From positions 3,183,001 through 3,247,000 of the forward strand of contig NZ_CP022221.1 of NCBI RefSeq assembly GCF_004114935.1: a stretch of DNA of 64,000 bases. The letters run 5' to 3'. The stretch is from Bradyrhizobium zhanjiangense. Its GTDB lineage: Bacteria > Pseudomonadota > Alphaproteobacteria > Rhizobiales > Xanthobacteraceae. Positions 7,710 to 16,155 of the stretch are shown here, piece after piece. How positions within the stretch are numbered: the first letter of the stretch is position 1; the number at the start of each line of letters is the position of its first letter. The notes below the pieces were generated by a model, which was not told the DNA's origin, made no database searches, and saw only the letters and a list, made by a program, of their open reading frames with translations. A program made the position numbers and the translations under genes.

Positions 7710-8909
7710 ATGTTGCCGAAATGGAAGAGTCTTGCGGCTCTGGCTTTGCTTTTGAGCAGTCCAGCGTTCGCAGCCGATGAGCCGGGGGTTACCGCGACCG
7801 AGATCAAGATTGGCGGGGTGTTTCCGTTCAGCGGACCTGCGTCATCGATCGGTCTCGTGGGCAAGGGCCTCATCGCCTACATTCAATCGGTGAATGACCG
7901 AGGCGGCATCAATGGCCGCAAGATCAACTACATCGCTTATGACGACGCCTACAGTCCTCCGAAAGCGGTGGAGCACGTCCGCAAGCTCGTCGAGAGCGAT
8001 GAAGTGGCGTTCATGTTCGGCCAGCTCGGCACGCCCGGCCTTTCAGCCACAGCAAAATACCTGAGGGCGAAAGCGGTGCCCAGCATCGCAATCATCAGCG
8101 GCTCGTCCAAGTTCACCGACGTCGCCAATCATCCGCTGACCACGACAGGCCTTGTCAGCTACGACACCGAAGGAAAAATCTACGCCAAATATCTGACCAG
8201 GACACTGCCGAACGCCAAATACGCGATCCTCTATCAGAACGACGATCTCGGCAAAGATTACGTCAATGCCTTCAAGAGCTTTCTCGGCAAGGACTACGAC
8301 CGAAAGGTCGTCAGCGCGTCCTATGAGGTCACGGAGCCAACCGTCGATTCGCAGATCACAACCCTGAAAAGCTCCGGTGCCGATGCCTTGATGATCGCGG
8401 GAACGCCGAAATTCGCAGCGCAGGCGATCCGGCAAGCTTCTGTGATCGGCTGGAAAGCGACCGTGATCATCAACTTTCCGTCCGGTTCGGTCGGAGGCAC
8501 GCTCGCGCCGGCTGGCCTCGACAAATCAGTCGGTGTGATCGTCGGGACGATCAACAAGGACGTCGTGGATCCGACATGGAAAGACGATCCCGCCATGCGG
8601 GCCTATCGGGTGTTTCTCGACAAGTACTTGGCCGGCGTCGATATCACCAACGGCAGCTACCTGACCGGCTATCAGCAAGGCATCCTGCTCGAGCAAATCC
8701 TGAAGCAATGCGGCAATGACCTGTCCCGCAAGAACATTCTGGCGCAGGCCAAGAACCTCAGGGATTTCGTCGTCCCGACCGCGCTGCCCGGAATCAAGGT
8801 GAACACGAGCGAATCCGAGAACATGATCTGGACGCAGATGCGTTTGCAACGATGGACCGGATCGACCTGGGAAGCCTTCGGCGAGGTGTTGGACGCCAGG
8901 TCCGAATGA
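7710..8909 (+). CDS. ABC transporter substrate-binding protein, branched-chain amino acid type
   Basis: A 399-residue type-I periplasmic binding protein (Peripla_BP_6/LivK-like). The ATG at 7710 follows GGGAGGA and gives a clean signal peptide (LAALALLLSSPAFA, cut before DEPGV). Two alpha/beta lobes follow, with the family hallmarks ATEIKIGGVFPFSGPAS, GGINGRKINYIAYDDAYSP and AILYQNDDLGKDY. In soil alphaproteobacteria many such proteins bind aromatic acids rather than amino acids. No permease or ATPase genes are adjacent, so it must use components encoded elsewhere or act as a sensor. The feruloyl-CoA-synthetase-like gene follows on the same transcript, which points to an aryl or alkyl carboxylate ligand (inference). 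Confidence 0.88.
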   Translation: MLPKWKSLAALALLLSSPAFAADEPGVTATEIKIGGVFPFSGPASSIGLVGKGLIAYIQSVNDRGGINGRKINYIAYDDAYSPPKAVEHVRKLVESDEVAFMFGQLGTPGLSATAKYLRAKAVPSIAIISGSSKFTDVANHPLTTTGLVSYDTEGKIYAKYLTRTLPNAKYAILYQNDDLGKDYVNAFKSFLGKDYDRKVVSASYEVTEPTVDSQITTLKSSGADALMIAGTPKFAAQAIRQASVIGWKATVIINFPSGSVGGTLAPAGLDKSVGVIVGTINKDVVDPTWKDDPAMRAYRVFLDKYLAGVDITNGSYLTGYQQGILLEQILKQCGNDLSRKNILAQAKNLRDFVVPTALPGIKVNTSESENMIWTQMRLQRWTGSTWEAFGEVLDARSE

Positions 8910-9036
8910 TTTCGCCCCAGCCAGCGTGACGGACGCGGCATCAGTTGCGTCCGAGCTTGCTCTGCGCCGGCAGGCCGCTGCGCAAGAGACTGCATCGCCT
9001 GCGGTCGCCCTTTCAGCAATTCGGGAGATCATTTCG

Positions 9037-10839
9037 ATGTCGACGACGGCACTGACGTTTGCACCACGCGAGGTTTCCATCGAGCGTCGAACCGACGGCA
9101 CGCTTATCTTGAGCTCGCCACTTGAATGGACGCCGTGCGACTGGCGCATCACCGATTTTCTGCCGCGCTGGGCCAATGCCGTTCCGGATCGGGTTTTCCT
9201 TGCGCAACGCAATGCGAAGGGAGGGTGGGACGAGATCACCTATGGTGAGGCATGGTCGCAGGTTCAGGCGGTCGGCCAAAGCCTGATCGATATGGGGGCA
9301 AAGCCAGCCGATAAGCTTGCGGTCCTTTCCGGAAACTCCATCGAGAACGCGGTGATCTCGTTTGCGGCGATGTCGATCGGGGTCGTTCTGGCGCCAATAT
9401 CGCCAAACTACACGCTGATGCCGGGGGGCCTCGCACGTCTCAAGGACATCGCGGAAGTGCTGCGCCCGAGCTTCGTGTTCGTTCAAAGCGGACGCGATTT
9501 TTCCGCCGGCCGCGTCATTCCCGAATTGGCGGCCGCGACCTGGATCAGCGTCGATGGCGCGCCGGATACGGTGCCTTTTCAGGCTCTGGCGGCTCGAACC
9601 GGGAGCGAGGGATTCGAGCGCGCATCGCGTGAGGTGCCTTGCGACGCCGTCGCAAAGATTCTCTTCACGTCCGGTTCGACCGGCTTCCCAAAAGGGGTGC
9701 TCAACACTCATCGCATGATGGCAAGCTCCCTGCAAATGGGCAGCCTGCTCGTGTCACCTCCGGCCGTGCCGGTGCAGGTTGAATGGCTGCCCTGGCACCA
9801 TACGATGGGCAGCAATGTCATCCTTCATGGCATCCTGAAGAATGGCGGGACGCTCTATATCGATGATGGCCGGCCGCTGCCGCAGCTCTTTCACAAGACG
9901 GTCGCAAATCTCAGGGAGATTTCACCAACCGCCATGTTCAACGTGCCTGCTGGCTATAACCTCTTATGTAATGCGATCGAGAACGACCTCGACCTTGGCG
10001 CCAGCGTGTTCAAGCGGATGGACCGATTGAGTTATGCCGGCGCCGCAATTTCACAGGGAACCCTGGAAAAACTCTATCGATTGACATTCGCGGCCACTGG
10101 CCGACGAATTCCTGTCATGTCGGGCTATGGCACGACCGAAACGGCGCCGACAATCAGCTCGACGCATTGGGCAACGGATCAGCCCGGGGAGATCGGTCTT
10201 CCCGCGCCGGGGCTGCAGCTCAAGCTCATCCCGGTCTCCGATACTTACGAGGCCAGGGTCAAGGGCCCTAACGTCACGCCCGGCTATCTCGAAAGGCCGG
10301 ATTTGACGGAAAGGGCCTTCGATGAGGAAGGATTCTACCGCATCGGCGACACTGTCTCGTTTCTGGATCCACAGAAGCCGGAGCTTGGGCTGCGCTTTAC
10401 GGGAAGAATTTCCGAGAACTTCAAGCTTGCGAATGGCACCTGGGTCTCGATCGGAAACATGCGCGCGGCACTCCTGGCCGCGACGCGCGGCGTCTTGCTC
10501 GACATCGTCGTTGCGGGCGAAAATCGCGAGGCGTGCGCGCTGCTCTGCTGGTTGAACCCGACCGAGGCAGCGCGAGTTTCAAAGAGTCCAGCCGCAGATC
10601 TGACCTGCGATCCCTTCGTGATTCAATTTCTTAGAGATCGTTTTCAGGAATATAACGAGACCGTCGGAAGCAGCGAAAGAGTTTGTTCCTTCTCTCTGCT
10701 GAAGGATCCGCCATCAATGGCTGCCGGAGAGATCACGGACAAGGCCTACGTCAACCAACGCGCCGTGCTGAAGGTTCGCTCCGAACAGGTTGAACGTCTC
10801 TACACCAACGAGCTGGGCCGCGATGTGGTCCGAGTGTAA
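9037..10839 (+). CDS. Feruloyl-CoA synthetase-like acyl/aryl-CoA ligase
   Basis: A 600-residue ANL-superfamily ligase that would adenylate a carboxylic acid and transfer it to CoA. The phosphate-binding loop is ILFTSGSTGFPKG. The aromatic-pocket region VEWLPWHHTMGSN is typical of the feruloyl-CoA synthase (Fcs) branch, as are MSGYGTTETAP and the C-terminal GRISENFKLANGTWVSIGNMR. The ATG at 9037 follows GGGAGA and begins just before the conserved N-terminus; the open frame extends upstream to 8926. It lies 127 bases after the binding-protein gene in the same direction. No enoyl-CoA hydratase/lyase (Ech) or vanillin dehydrogenase is near, so classic ferulate breakdown to vanillin is not encoded here. 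The substrate is unknown. Confidence 0.85.
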   Translation: MSTTALTFAPREVSIERRTDGTLILSSPLEWTPCDWRITDFLPRWANAVPDRVFLAQRNAKGGWDEITYGEAWSQVQAVGQSLIDMGAKPADKLAVLSGNSIENAVISFAAMSIGVVLAPISPNYTLMPGGLARLKDIAEVLRPSFVFVQSGRDFSAGRVIPELAAATWISVDGAPDTVPFQALAARTGSEGFERASREVPCDAVAKILFTSGSTGFPKGVLNTHRMMASSLQMGSLLVSPPAVPVQVEWLPWHHTMGSNVILHGILKNGGTLYIDDGRPLPQLFHKTVANLREISPTAMFNVPAGYNLLCNAIENDLDLGASVFKRMDRLSYAGAAISQGTLEKLYRLTFAATGRRIPVMSGYGTTETAPTISSTHWATDQPGEIGLPAPGLQLKLIPVSDTYEARVKGPNVTPGYLERPDLTERAFDEEGFYRIGDTVSFLDPQKPELGLRFTGRISENFKLANGTWVSIGNMRAALLAATRGVLLDIVVAGENREACALLCWLNPTEAARVSKSPAADLTCDPFVIQFLRDRFQEYNETVGSSERVCSFSLLKDPPSMAAGEITDKAYVNQRAVLKVRSEQVERLYTNELGRDVVRV

Positions 10840-10946
10840 GGGCGAGTTGAGCGACATCGCGTGTCGGCCTGACGGCGCCCGCATGCGCTTCCTCGTGTTG
10901 CTACCCGATCCGCGGTCCCTCGAGCAGCATTCCCTGGGCAGCCATC

Positions 10947-11459
10947 TCAAGTGGCGCGTGAGCGCGTCTTTGTCTTCCGGACCTCCGGCGCCGCCGTCGC
11001 GGGGGTGCCGCGGGCACCTGGTCCCGGGTGAGTATGAACCTCCTTGGCCGACAGCGGCTCGCCGCATTCAGAGCACACCATGACCGGATCGAAGTCCTTT
11101 CCGCACTTGCGGTGCTGGTGCAGCAGCGGTCGGCCGCGCTCGTCGACCATGTGGGTATCGCCCCAATGCACGATCGCCATCATGATCGGATAGAGGTCGA
11201 GCCCCTTCTGGGTCAGGATATATTCGTGGCGCTTCGGGGATTCCTGGTAGGGAATGCGGCGCAGGATGCCCTGCCGAACCAGCTTTTTCAGCCGTTCGGC
11301 GAGCAAGTGTCGTGTGATTCCGAGCGCCGACTGAAATCCCTCGAAGCGGCGCGTGCGCAGGAAGCATTCACGCAGGATCAGAAGAGTCCAGCGATCGCCG
11401 ATCACGCCGATGGTTCGGGCCATCGAACATGGCTCTTCCTCGAGTTCTTTCCACTTCAT
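10947..11459 (-). CDS. HxlR-family transcriptional regulator
   Basis: A 170-residue winged-helix regulator. The HxlR core (about residues 1-100) begins with the conserved EEEPCSMARTIGVIGDRWTLLILRE, in pieces SMARTIGVIGDRW and LLILRE. It includes a Cys at position 12, the usual place of the redox or effector-sensing cysteine of DUF24 proteins. The C-terminus has a putative zinc knuckle (HRKCGKDF...VMVCSECGEPL) and an Ala/Thr/Lys-rich tail. It is divergent from the isomerase-like gene, and one of the three shared operators lies between them. It is the only intact regulator inside the island, so it is the best candidate to bind AGTTC-N7-GAACT (inference). Confidence 0.88.
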   Translation of the reverse strand: MKWKELEEEPCSMARTIGVIGDRWTLLILRECFLRTRRFEGFQSALGITRHLLAERLKKLVRQGILRRIPYQESPKRHEYILTQKGLDLYPIMMAIVHWGDTHMVDERGRPLLHQHRKCGKDFDPVMVCSECGEPLSAKEVHTHPGPGARGTPATAAPEVRKTKTRSRAT

Positions 11460-11594
11460 TCACCCACTCCAATCGTCCAGCATAGGCTGTCTCCAATCGT
11501 CGCGGAGGCCGGCACGAATTCTTGCATTCTAGATAGGTACTTGATTCCAAACAATACCCTCCTGGTAGGCCAAATCAGCGGATTGTAGGTGCAC

Positions 11595-11623
11595 TTGACA
11601 GTTCTATTTTAGAACTATATGGT
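11595..11623 (+). promoter_or_regulatory. Promoter II with AGTTC-N7-GAACT operator
   Basis: TTGACA at 11595-11600 and TATGGT at 11618-11623 are spaced by 17 bases. The palindrome AGTTCTA-TTT-TAGAACT (11600-11616) has perfect 7-base arms and overlaps the last base of the -35 box. It is the most symmetrical of the three sites. It drives the isomerase-like/CoA-transferase operon and lies in the divergent region with the HxlR gene. Confidence 0.7.
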
Positions 11624-11688
11624 TGCCGAAAGTCGCGCTGGCGATCGGAGCGCCAGTGACCGCCATTCGCTCTCCGGGAGAAGCCGAG

Positions 11689-12321
11689 ATGACCCTGAAG
11701 GTTGAATTCCAGTTCGATTTCGGTAGCCCGAACGCCTATCTGGCGGAAGTGGCCATTCCTGGCATTGAGCAGCGGACCGGGGTGAAATTCGCGTACGTCC
11801 CGGTTCTGCTCGGCGGCATCTACAAGGCGACCGGCAACATGTCGCCGTTCGATTCGCTTCGCGGCATCAAGAACAAGCCGGAATATCAGGCGCTGGAGAC
11901 CCAGCGGTTTATCCGACGCCACAACATCACGAAATTTCGCCAGAATCCCTTCTTTCCCGTCAACACGCTGATGCTGATGCGCGGTGCTGTCGCTGCCCAG
12001 TTCGAGGGCATATTCGAGCCCTATTTCCGCGCCGCCTATCATCATATGTGGGAAGAGCCGAAGAAAATGGACGACCTCGAAATCTTCCGTCGCGCGTTTG
12101 TCTCCTCGGGTATCGATGTCGATCGGCTGTTGGCGCGTGCGCAGCAGGATGACGTCAAGAAGAGGCTGATTGATCTGACCAACGACGCCGTCAACCGGGG
12201 AGCATTCGGCTCTCCGACCTTTTTCGTCGGAAAGGAAATGTTCTTCGGCAAGGATCAGATCCGTGACGTCGAGGAATCGATCGTCGAGCAGACCAGGCAA
12301 CCTGTTCCCAAGACGGCCTGA
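11689..12321 (+). CDS. 2-hydroxychromene-2-carboxylate isomerase-like DsbA-fold protein
   Basis: A 210-residue thioredoxin-fold protein of the HCCA isomerase / kappa-GST group, which uses glutathione to isomerise cis/trans double bonds in aromatic breakdown (naphthalene pathway NahD is the model). Visible features are FQFDFGSPNAYLAE at the N-terminus, where Ser15 would contact the glutathione thiol, and GAFGSPTFFVGKEMFFGKDQ near the C-terminus. The ATG at 11689 follows GGGAG. It heads an operon with a CoA transferase. The sequence supports a GSH-dependent isomerase or transferase; the substrate is not known. Confidence 0.85.
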   Translation: MTLKVEFQFDFGSPNAYLAEVAIPGIEQRTGVKFAYVPVLLGGIYKATGNMSPFDSLRGIKNKPEYQALETQRFIRRHNITKFRQNPFFPVNTLMLMRGAVAAQFEGIFEPYFRAAYHHMWEEPKKMDDLEIFRRAFVSSGIDVDRLLARAQQDDVKKRLIDLTNDAVNRGAFGSPTFFVGKEMFFGKDQIRDVEESIVEQTRQPVPKTA

Positions 12322-12396
12322 CGGCGGCGACTGTCCGGGCTGCGTGGCGAAGCCGCCCTCGGACCCAAAGCAAACGTAAATTCAGGGAGAATGCCC

Positions 12397-13596
12397 ATGC
12401 CTGGCCCACTTCACGGCGTTCGAGTGCTCGATTTGACCGGCGTGGTGTCGGGCCCGTTCGCGACCATGTTTCTGGCGGATCAGGGCGCCGACGTGCTGAA
12501 GATCGAGCCGATCGGCGGCGACATTACCCGCCGCAGCCGCGCCACCATAGACAAGGAGGGCGAGTTCTCCGCGCTATTCATCTCTTCAAACCGCGGCAAG
12601 CGCTCGCTGTCGATCGACGTCAAGAGTGTGTCGGGGCGCGAGGTGCTCACCCGGCTGGTCGCGCAGGCCGATGTCCTGGTGCAGAATTTTCGGCCAGGCA
12701 CCATGGAACGTCTCGGCCTCGGCGTCGGCGAATTGCGCCAGCGCCATCCGCGCCTGATCTACGTCTCCATCAGCGGGGTCGGCGATACCGGCCCGTATGT
12801 AAAGAAGCGCGTCTATGATCCGATCGTTCAGGGATTGTCGGGCTTCGCCGATATCCAGTCGCAGCCGGTCACGAACCGGCCGCAGATGATCCGCACCATC
12901 GTATGTGACAAGACCACCGCGGTGTTCACCGCTCAGGCGGTGGCGGCAGCGCTCTATGCGCGTGAGAAGACGGGGCAGGGCGACCATATCCAGGTGGCGA
13001 TGCTGGATGCGATGATCTCCTACCTCTGGCCTGAAGGCATGATGCAGTACACGGTGGTCGGCGCCGAGGCCGCCACTGTCGATCCGAATGATCGGCCGGA
13101 CCTGGTGTTCAAGACCAGCGACGGCTTCATCACCGCGGGCACCATCTCCGACTCCGAATGGCAGGGCTTTTGCCGCGCTTCCGGCGATCCGGAGCTTGCC
13201 AAGGATCCTCGGTTCGCGACCCCGGCGGCGCGCTCGGTCAATGCCACAGCGCGGATCAACAAGATGGCGGAATATATCAGCCAGCATACGACAGCCGAGT
13301 GGCTGGAGCGTCTCGACGCCGCGGACGTACCCTGCGCACCAATCCTGCGCCGGAGTGAGATCATTCACAATGAACAGGTGGTGGCGCGCGGCATCATCGC
13401 CGAATTCGATCAGCCGAAGGTCGGCCGTGTCCGGCAGCCGAAGCCGGCAGCCCGCTTCGAGATCAACCAGGCCGCGATCGGCGGGCCGGCCCCCCGGGTC
13501 GGCGAGCATTCGCGCGAAGTGTTGCGCGATCTCGGATACGACGACGGCGCCATCGACAAGATGATCGCCGAGCGCGCCCTGCGCGTGGCCATGTAG
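12397..13596 (+). CDS. Class III CoA-transferase (CaiB/BaiF family)
   Basis: About 399 residues. Family III CoA-transferases move CoA between acyl-CoA donors and carboxylic acids through an aspartyl-CoA intermediate. Seen here are LHGVRVLDLTGVVSGPFATM, KIEPIGGDITRR, SSNRGKRSLSIDVKS and, around the catalytic region, NFRPGTMERLGLG and VYDPIVQGLSGFADIQ. The ATG at 12397 fits the AGGGAGA spacing better than the one at 12391. The gene follows the isomerase-like gene and could reload CoA onto the pathway substrate, complementing the ATP-dependent ligase. The family is certain; donor and acceptor are not. Confidence 0.88.
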   Translation: MPGPLHGVRVLDLTGVVSGPFATMFLADQGADVLKIEPIGGDITRRSRATIDKEGEFSALFISSNRGKRSLSIDVKSVSGREVLTRLVAQADVLVQNFRPGTMERLGLGVGELRQRHPRLIYVSISGVGDTGPYVKKRVYDPIVQGLSGFADIQSQPVTNRPQMIRTIVCDKTTAVFTAQAVAAALYAREKTGQGDHIQVAMLDAMISYLWPEGMMQYTVVGAEAATVDPNDRPDLVFKTSDGFITAGTISDSEWQGFCRASGDPELAKDPRFATPAARSVNATARINKMAEYISQHTTAEWLERLDAADVPCAPILRRSEIIHNEQVVARGIIAEFDQPKVGRVRQPKPAARFEINQAAIGGPAPRVGEHSREVLRDLGYDDGAIDKMIAERALRVAM

Positions 13597-13625
13597 GCAG
13601 AAGCGTTAGCGCTGCCGGCGATCGC

Positions 13626-14303
13626 TTAGAGCTTTGCCGGCCCGACCGCAACAGGGGCCACAGGAACATTAGCTGCGACCGCTCGCTGATAGGCCTCCCG
13701 TCGCTGGATGCGTTCGAGGTAGGGCATCGCATTCTCGCAAATGCCGACGCCGTAAGCGATGGCCCAGTCGAGGCACGTCGTGAGCAGGATATCTGCACTG
13801 CTGAAGCGTCCGCCCATGAGAAACGGCCGGCCGTCAGCCAAGGCGACTTCAACGTGGCGCAACTGCCCACGAAAGTACTCCGCGGCTTGAGCGACGACCT
13901 CAGGTGCGACGCCATAGATGTGTCCCAGCGCATCTGCCCGGTGGCGGCGCATGACGTAAAGGCTGGTGGAATCGAGCTCGGCCACGACAAAGAAGCACCA
14001 TTCGAGCCACGCGGCATGGTCGCGGGTGGCCTCCGGAATCAGCGAGCGTTCCGGCGTGGAATACATGCGCGACAGGTAGGCAACGATCGCGGCGCTCTCG
14101 CCGATGCAGAAGTCGCCATCCTGCAACAGTGGGATCTTCTGGCGGGGATTGAGCCTGGTATATTCAGCGGTTTTGGTTTCGCCCGTCCGTGGTCCGATCG
14201 GCTTGACCTTATAGGATAGGCCAAGTTCGTGCATTGCCCAGTGTGCGCGAATGGTGCGGCTTGTGCCGGCGCCCCACAGCGTGAGGTCGGGTGTCGCGTT
14301 CAT
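13626..14303 (-). CDS. Glutathione S-transferase family protein
   Basis: A 225-residue cytosolic GST. The N-terminal thioredoxin domain (about 1-80) has LTLWGAGTSRTIRAHWAMHELG, here split as LTLWGAGTSRT and RAHWAMHELG, the cis-proline region NPRQKIPLLQDG and the glutathione contact ESAAI. An all-alpha domain follows (FSSADILLTTCLDWA). The ATG at 14303 overlaps the stop codon of the upstream SDR gene by one base (TGATG), so the two are translationally coupled. Beside the HCCA-isomerase-like gene this is a second glutathione-dependent protein in the island, suggesting a glutathione step or detoxification of an electrophilic intermediate. Confidence 0.88.
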   Translation of the reverse strand: MNATPDLTLWGAGTSRTIRAHWAMHELGLSYKVKPIGPRTGETKTAEYTRLNPRQKIPLLQDGDFCIGESAAIVAYLSRMYSTPERSLIPEATRDHAAWLEWCFFVVAELDSTSLYVMRRHRADALGHIYGVAPEVVAQAAEYFRGQLRHVEVALADGRPFLMGGRFSSADILLTTCLDWAIAYGVGICENAMPYLERIQRREAYQRAVAANVPVAPVAVGPAKL

Positions 14304-15046
14304 CACCACTTCTCCATCGACGGACGAAGATCGAGTTCATGGGTCCAGCCGTCGCGGCTCTGCTGATGCGTGAACCAATAGGCTTCTGCGATAGAGGAGG
14401 TCTTCGTCAGGCTGTCCGGCGGGATCGCGCTTGCCTCGATCCCCTTTGCCGCTTTCATGCGCTGGTGGATGGCTTCGCTATCGACGCCGGCATCGATGAT
14501 GAGATGGACGACATGGATATTCTTCGGCCCAAGCTCGCGCGCCATGGCCTGGGCCACCGCGCGCAGGCCGAATTTTGCCGATGAAAACGCGGCAAAGCCC
14601 TGGCCGCCGCGAAGGCTGGCGGTCGCCCCGGTAAAGAAAATGGTGCCGCGACCGCGCGGCAGCATGACGCGCGCGGCTTCGCGGCCCACGAGGAATCCGG
14701 CGTAGCAGGCCAGCTCCCAGGCCTTGAAGAAGAGCTTCTCCGTGGTGTCCACGAGCGGCTTGTTGACGTTCGATCCAGCATTGAAAAGGCAGACCTCGAT
14801 CGGTCCGATGTTGCTTTCGACGTCGGAAAAGAGCTTCTGCACCTCGGCTTCCTGCCTCGCATCGACACTGAAGGTGTGGATACGACAGCCGGCAGCCGTC
14901 AGCTCGTCCACGAGCCCCTGGGATTTGGTGGCGTCACGCCGGCAGATACAAACCGTGTAGCCGCCTTTGGCAAAGCGTCGGGCGACGGCGGCTCCGATCG
15001 CATCGCCCGCGCCCACCAGGATTGCCACGCCCGGACCTTCCACCAT
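14303..15046 (-). CDS. Divergent SDR-family oxidoreductase (copy 1)
   Basis: A 247-residue short-chain dehydrogenase/reductase. The nucleotide-binding motif is GAGDAIGAAVARRF and the structural motif is FNAGSN. The active-site region reads TGATASLRGG then FAAFSSAKFG, so the usual catalytic Tyr of YxxxK is Phe while Ser and Lys remain. The paralogue at 15404-16141 has the same change, and I believe this subfamily of rhizobial SDRs generally has it. The ATG at 15046 has GGGGAGA at ideal spacing; a GTG at 15052 is too close to it. It is coupled to the GST gene and divergent from the paralogue. Dehydrogenase activity cannot be taken for granted. Confidence 0.85.
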   Translation of the reverse strand: MVEGPGVAILVGAGDAIGAAVARRFAKGGYTVCICRRDATKSQGLVDELTAAGCRIHTFSVDARQEAEVQKLFSDVESNIGPIEVCLFNAGSNVNKPLVDTTEKLFFKAWELACYAGFLVGREAARVMLPRGRGTIFFTGATASLRGGQGFAAFSSAKFGLRAVAQAMARELGPKNIHVVHLIIDAGVDSEAIHQRMKAAKGIEASAIPPDSLTKTSSIAEAYWFTHQQSRDGWTHELDLRPSMEKW

Positions 15047-15188
15047 GATCACTTCTCCCCAGAAGTTCTTATTTGATACTTATAGCTAGCCGTTCGCCGC
15101 AGCGTTGTAAACGACGTTTTGCAAGGCCATGCAAAGCGACAGCTACTCTGCCACTCTGCCGATAAGTTGCCAGACGGCGATTTAGCGA

Positions 15189-15217
15189 TTGACGAGTTCT
15201 AAAAAAGAACGTTAACT
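15189..15217 (+). promoter_or_regulatory. Promoter III with AGTTC-N7-GAAC operator
   Basis: TTGACG at 15189-15194 and TTAACT at 15212-15217 have a 17-base spacer that is the palindrome AGTTC (15195-15199), TAAAAAA, GAACG (15207-15211); the inner arms GTTCT/AGAAC are perfect. It lies in the gap between the two divergent SDR genes and would drive the five-gene operon ending at 20721. It might also affect the SDR-GST transcript on the other strand. Confidence 0.65.
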
Positions 15218-15403
15218 TCAATTCGAATAGGCCTCGGCCAAGCCGGGCTCGTCGTTTCGGGAGGTTGGCAGTGGCGGGATTTTTCAGGCGCGGCCGATAT
15301 CGCGGGCGACCGGGTGATCACGGTGCGCAAACAGCGCAGTGGGCTGGACGCTCCGGCACGGCAGAACAGCTTCAACAGGTCTAATTTAACCGGGAGACGA
15401 CCC

Positions 15404-16141
15404 TTGCAAAAGAGGAACGCAACCGTGGCCGTGATCGGTGCCGGCGACTATATCGGCGGCGAGATCGCAAAGAAGTTTGCCTCGGAGGGCTTCACGGTGT
15501 TTGCCGGGCGCCGGAACGGCGCCAAGCTCGAGCCGCTCGTCAAGGAGATCGAGGCGGCCGGCGGCGAGATTCACGCGCGTTCGCTCGATGCGCGCAAGGA
15601 GGAGGAGATCATCTCCTTCCTGGGAGACGCCGACAAGCACGCGCCGCTCGAGGTCTGCATTTTCAACATCGGTGCCAACGTCAATTTCCCGATTCTGGAA
15701 ACGACCGAGCGCGTCTTCCGCAAGGTCTGGGAGATGGCCTGCTATTCCGGCTTTCTCGCTGGCCGCGAAGCGGCGCGGCTGATGCTGCCTCGCGGCAAAG
15801 GCAACATCTTCTTCACCGGTGCAACTGCGAGCCTGCGCGGCGGAATTGGCTATGCAGCCTTCGCCAGTGCCAAGTTCGGTCTGCGGGCCGTTGCCCAGGC
15901 CGCGGCGCGCGAGCTGGGGCCGAAGAACATTCACGTGGCGCATCTCATCATCGACTCTGGGGTCGACACCGAATGGGTGCGCCAACGACGGATCGAGGCG
16001 CTTGGTCCGAACGCCCTCGATAATCCTGATCTGTTGATGCCGCCGTCGTCCGTCGCGGAATCCTATTGGCTGCTGTATCAGCAGCCGCGCAGCGCCTGGA
16101 CCTTCGAGCTCGAGATCCGCCCCTTCGGTGAGAAGTGGTAG
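15404..16141 (+). CDS. Divergent SDR-family oxidoreductase (copy 2)
   Basis: A 245-residue paralogue of the protein at 14303-15046; aligned blocks include TGATASLRGG, ASAKFGLRAVAQ and ARELGPKNIHV. Start TTG at 15404 follows GGGAG; longer in-frame extensions look non-coding. The glycine motif is GAGDYIGGEIAKKF. The catalytic Tyr position is again Phe (FASAKFG). It is the first gene of the operon with two acyl-CoA dehydrogenases, a thiolase and a flavin oxidoreductase, so in beta-oxidation terms it occupies the slot of a 3-hydroxyacyl-CoA dehydrogenase. That role is inference, weakened by the missing Tyr. Confidence 0.85.
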   Translation: MQKRNATVAVIGAGDYIGGEIAKKFASEGFTVFAGRRNGAKLEPLVKEIEAAGGEIHARSLDARKEEEIISFLGDADKHAPLEVCIFNIGANVNFPILETTERVFRKVWEMACYSGFLAGREAARLMLPRGKGNIFFTGATASLRGGIGYAAFASAKFGLRAVAQAAARELGPKNIHVAHLIIDSGVDTEWVRQRRIEALGPNALDNPDLLMPPSSVAESYWLLYQQPRSAWTFELEIRPFGEKW

Positions 16142-16155
16142 CGGAGACTGTTGCG

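Noticed and set aside
8926-9036. Longer start for the feruloyl-CoA-synthetase-like protein
   Set aside because: The upstream extension has no ribosome site; GGGAGA before the ATG at 9037 fits the conserved N-terminus.
9037-10839. Complete ferulate-to-vanillin pathway
   Set aside because: No enoyl-CoA hydratase/lyase or vanillin dehydrogenase gene is present in the window.
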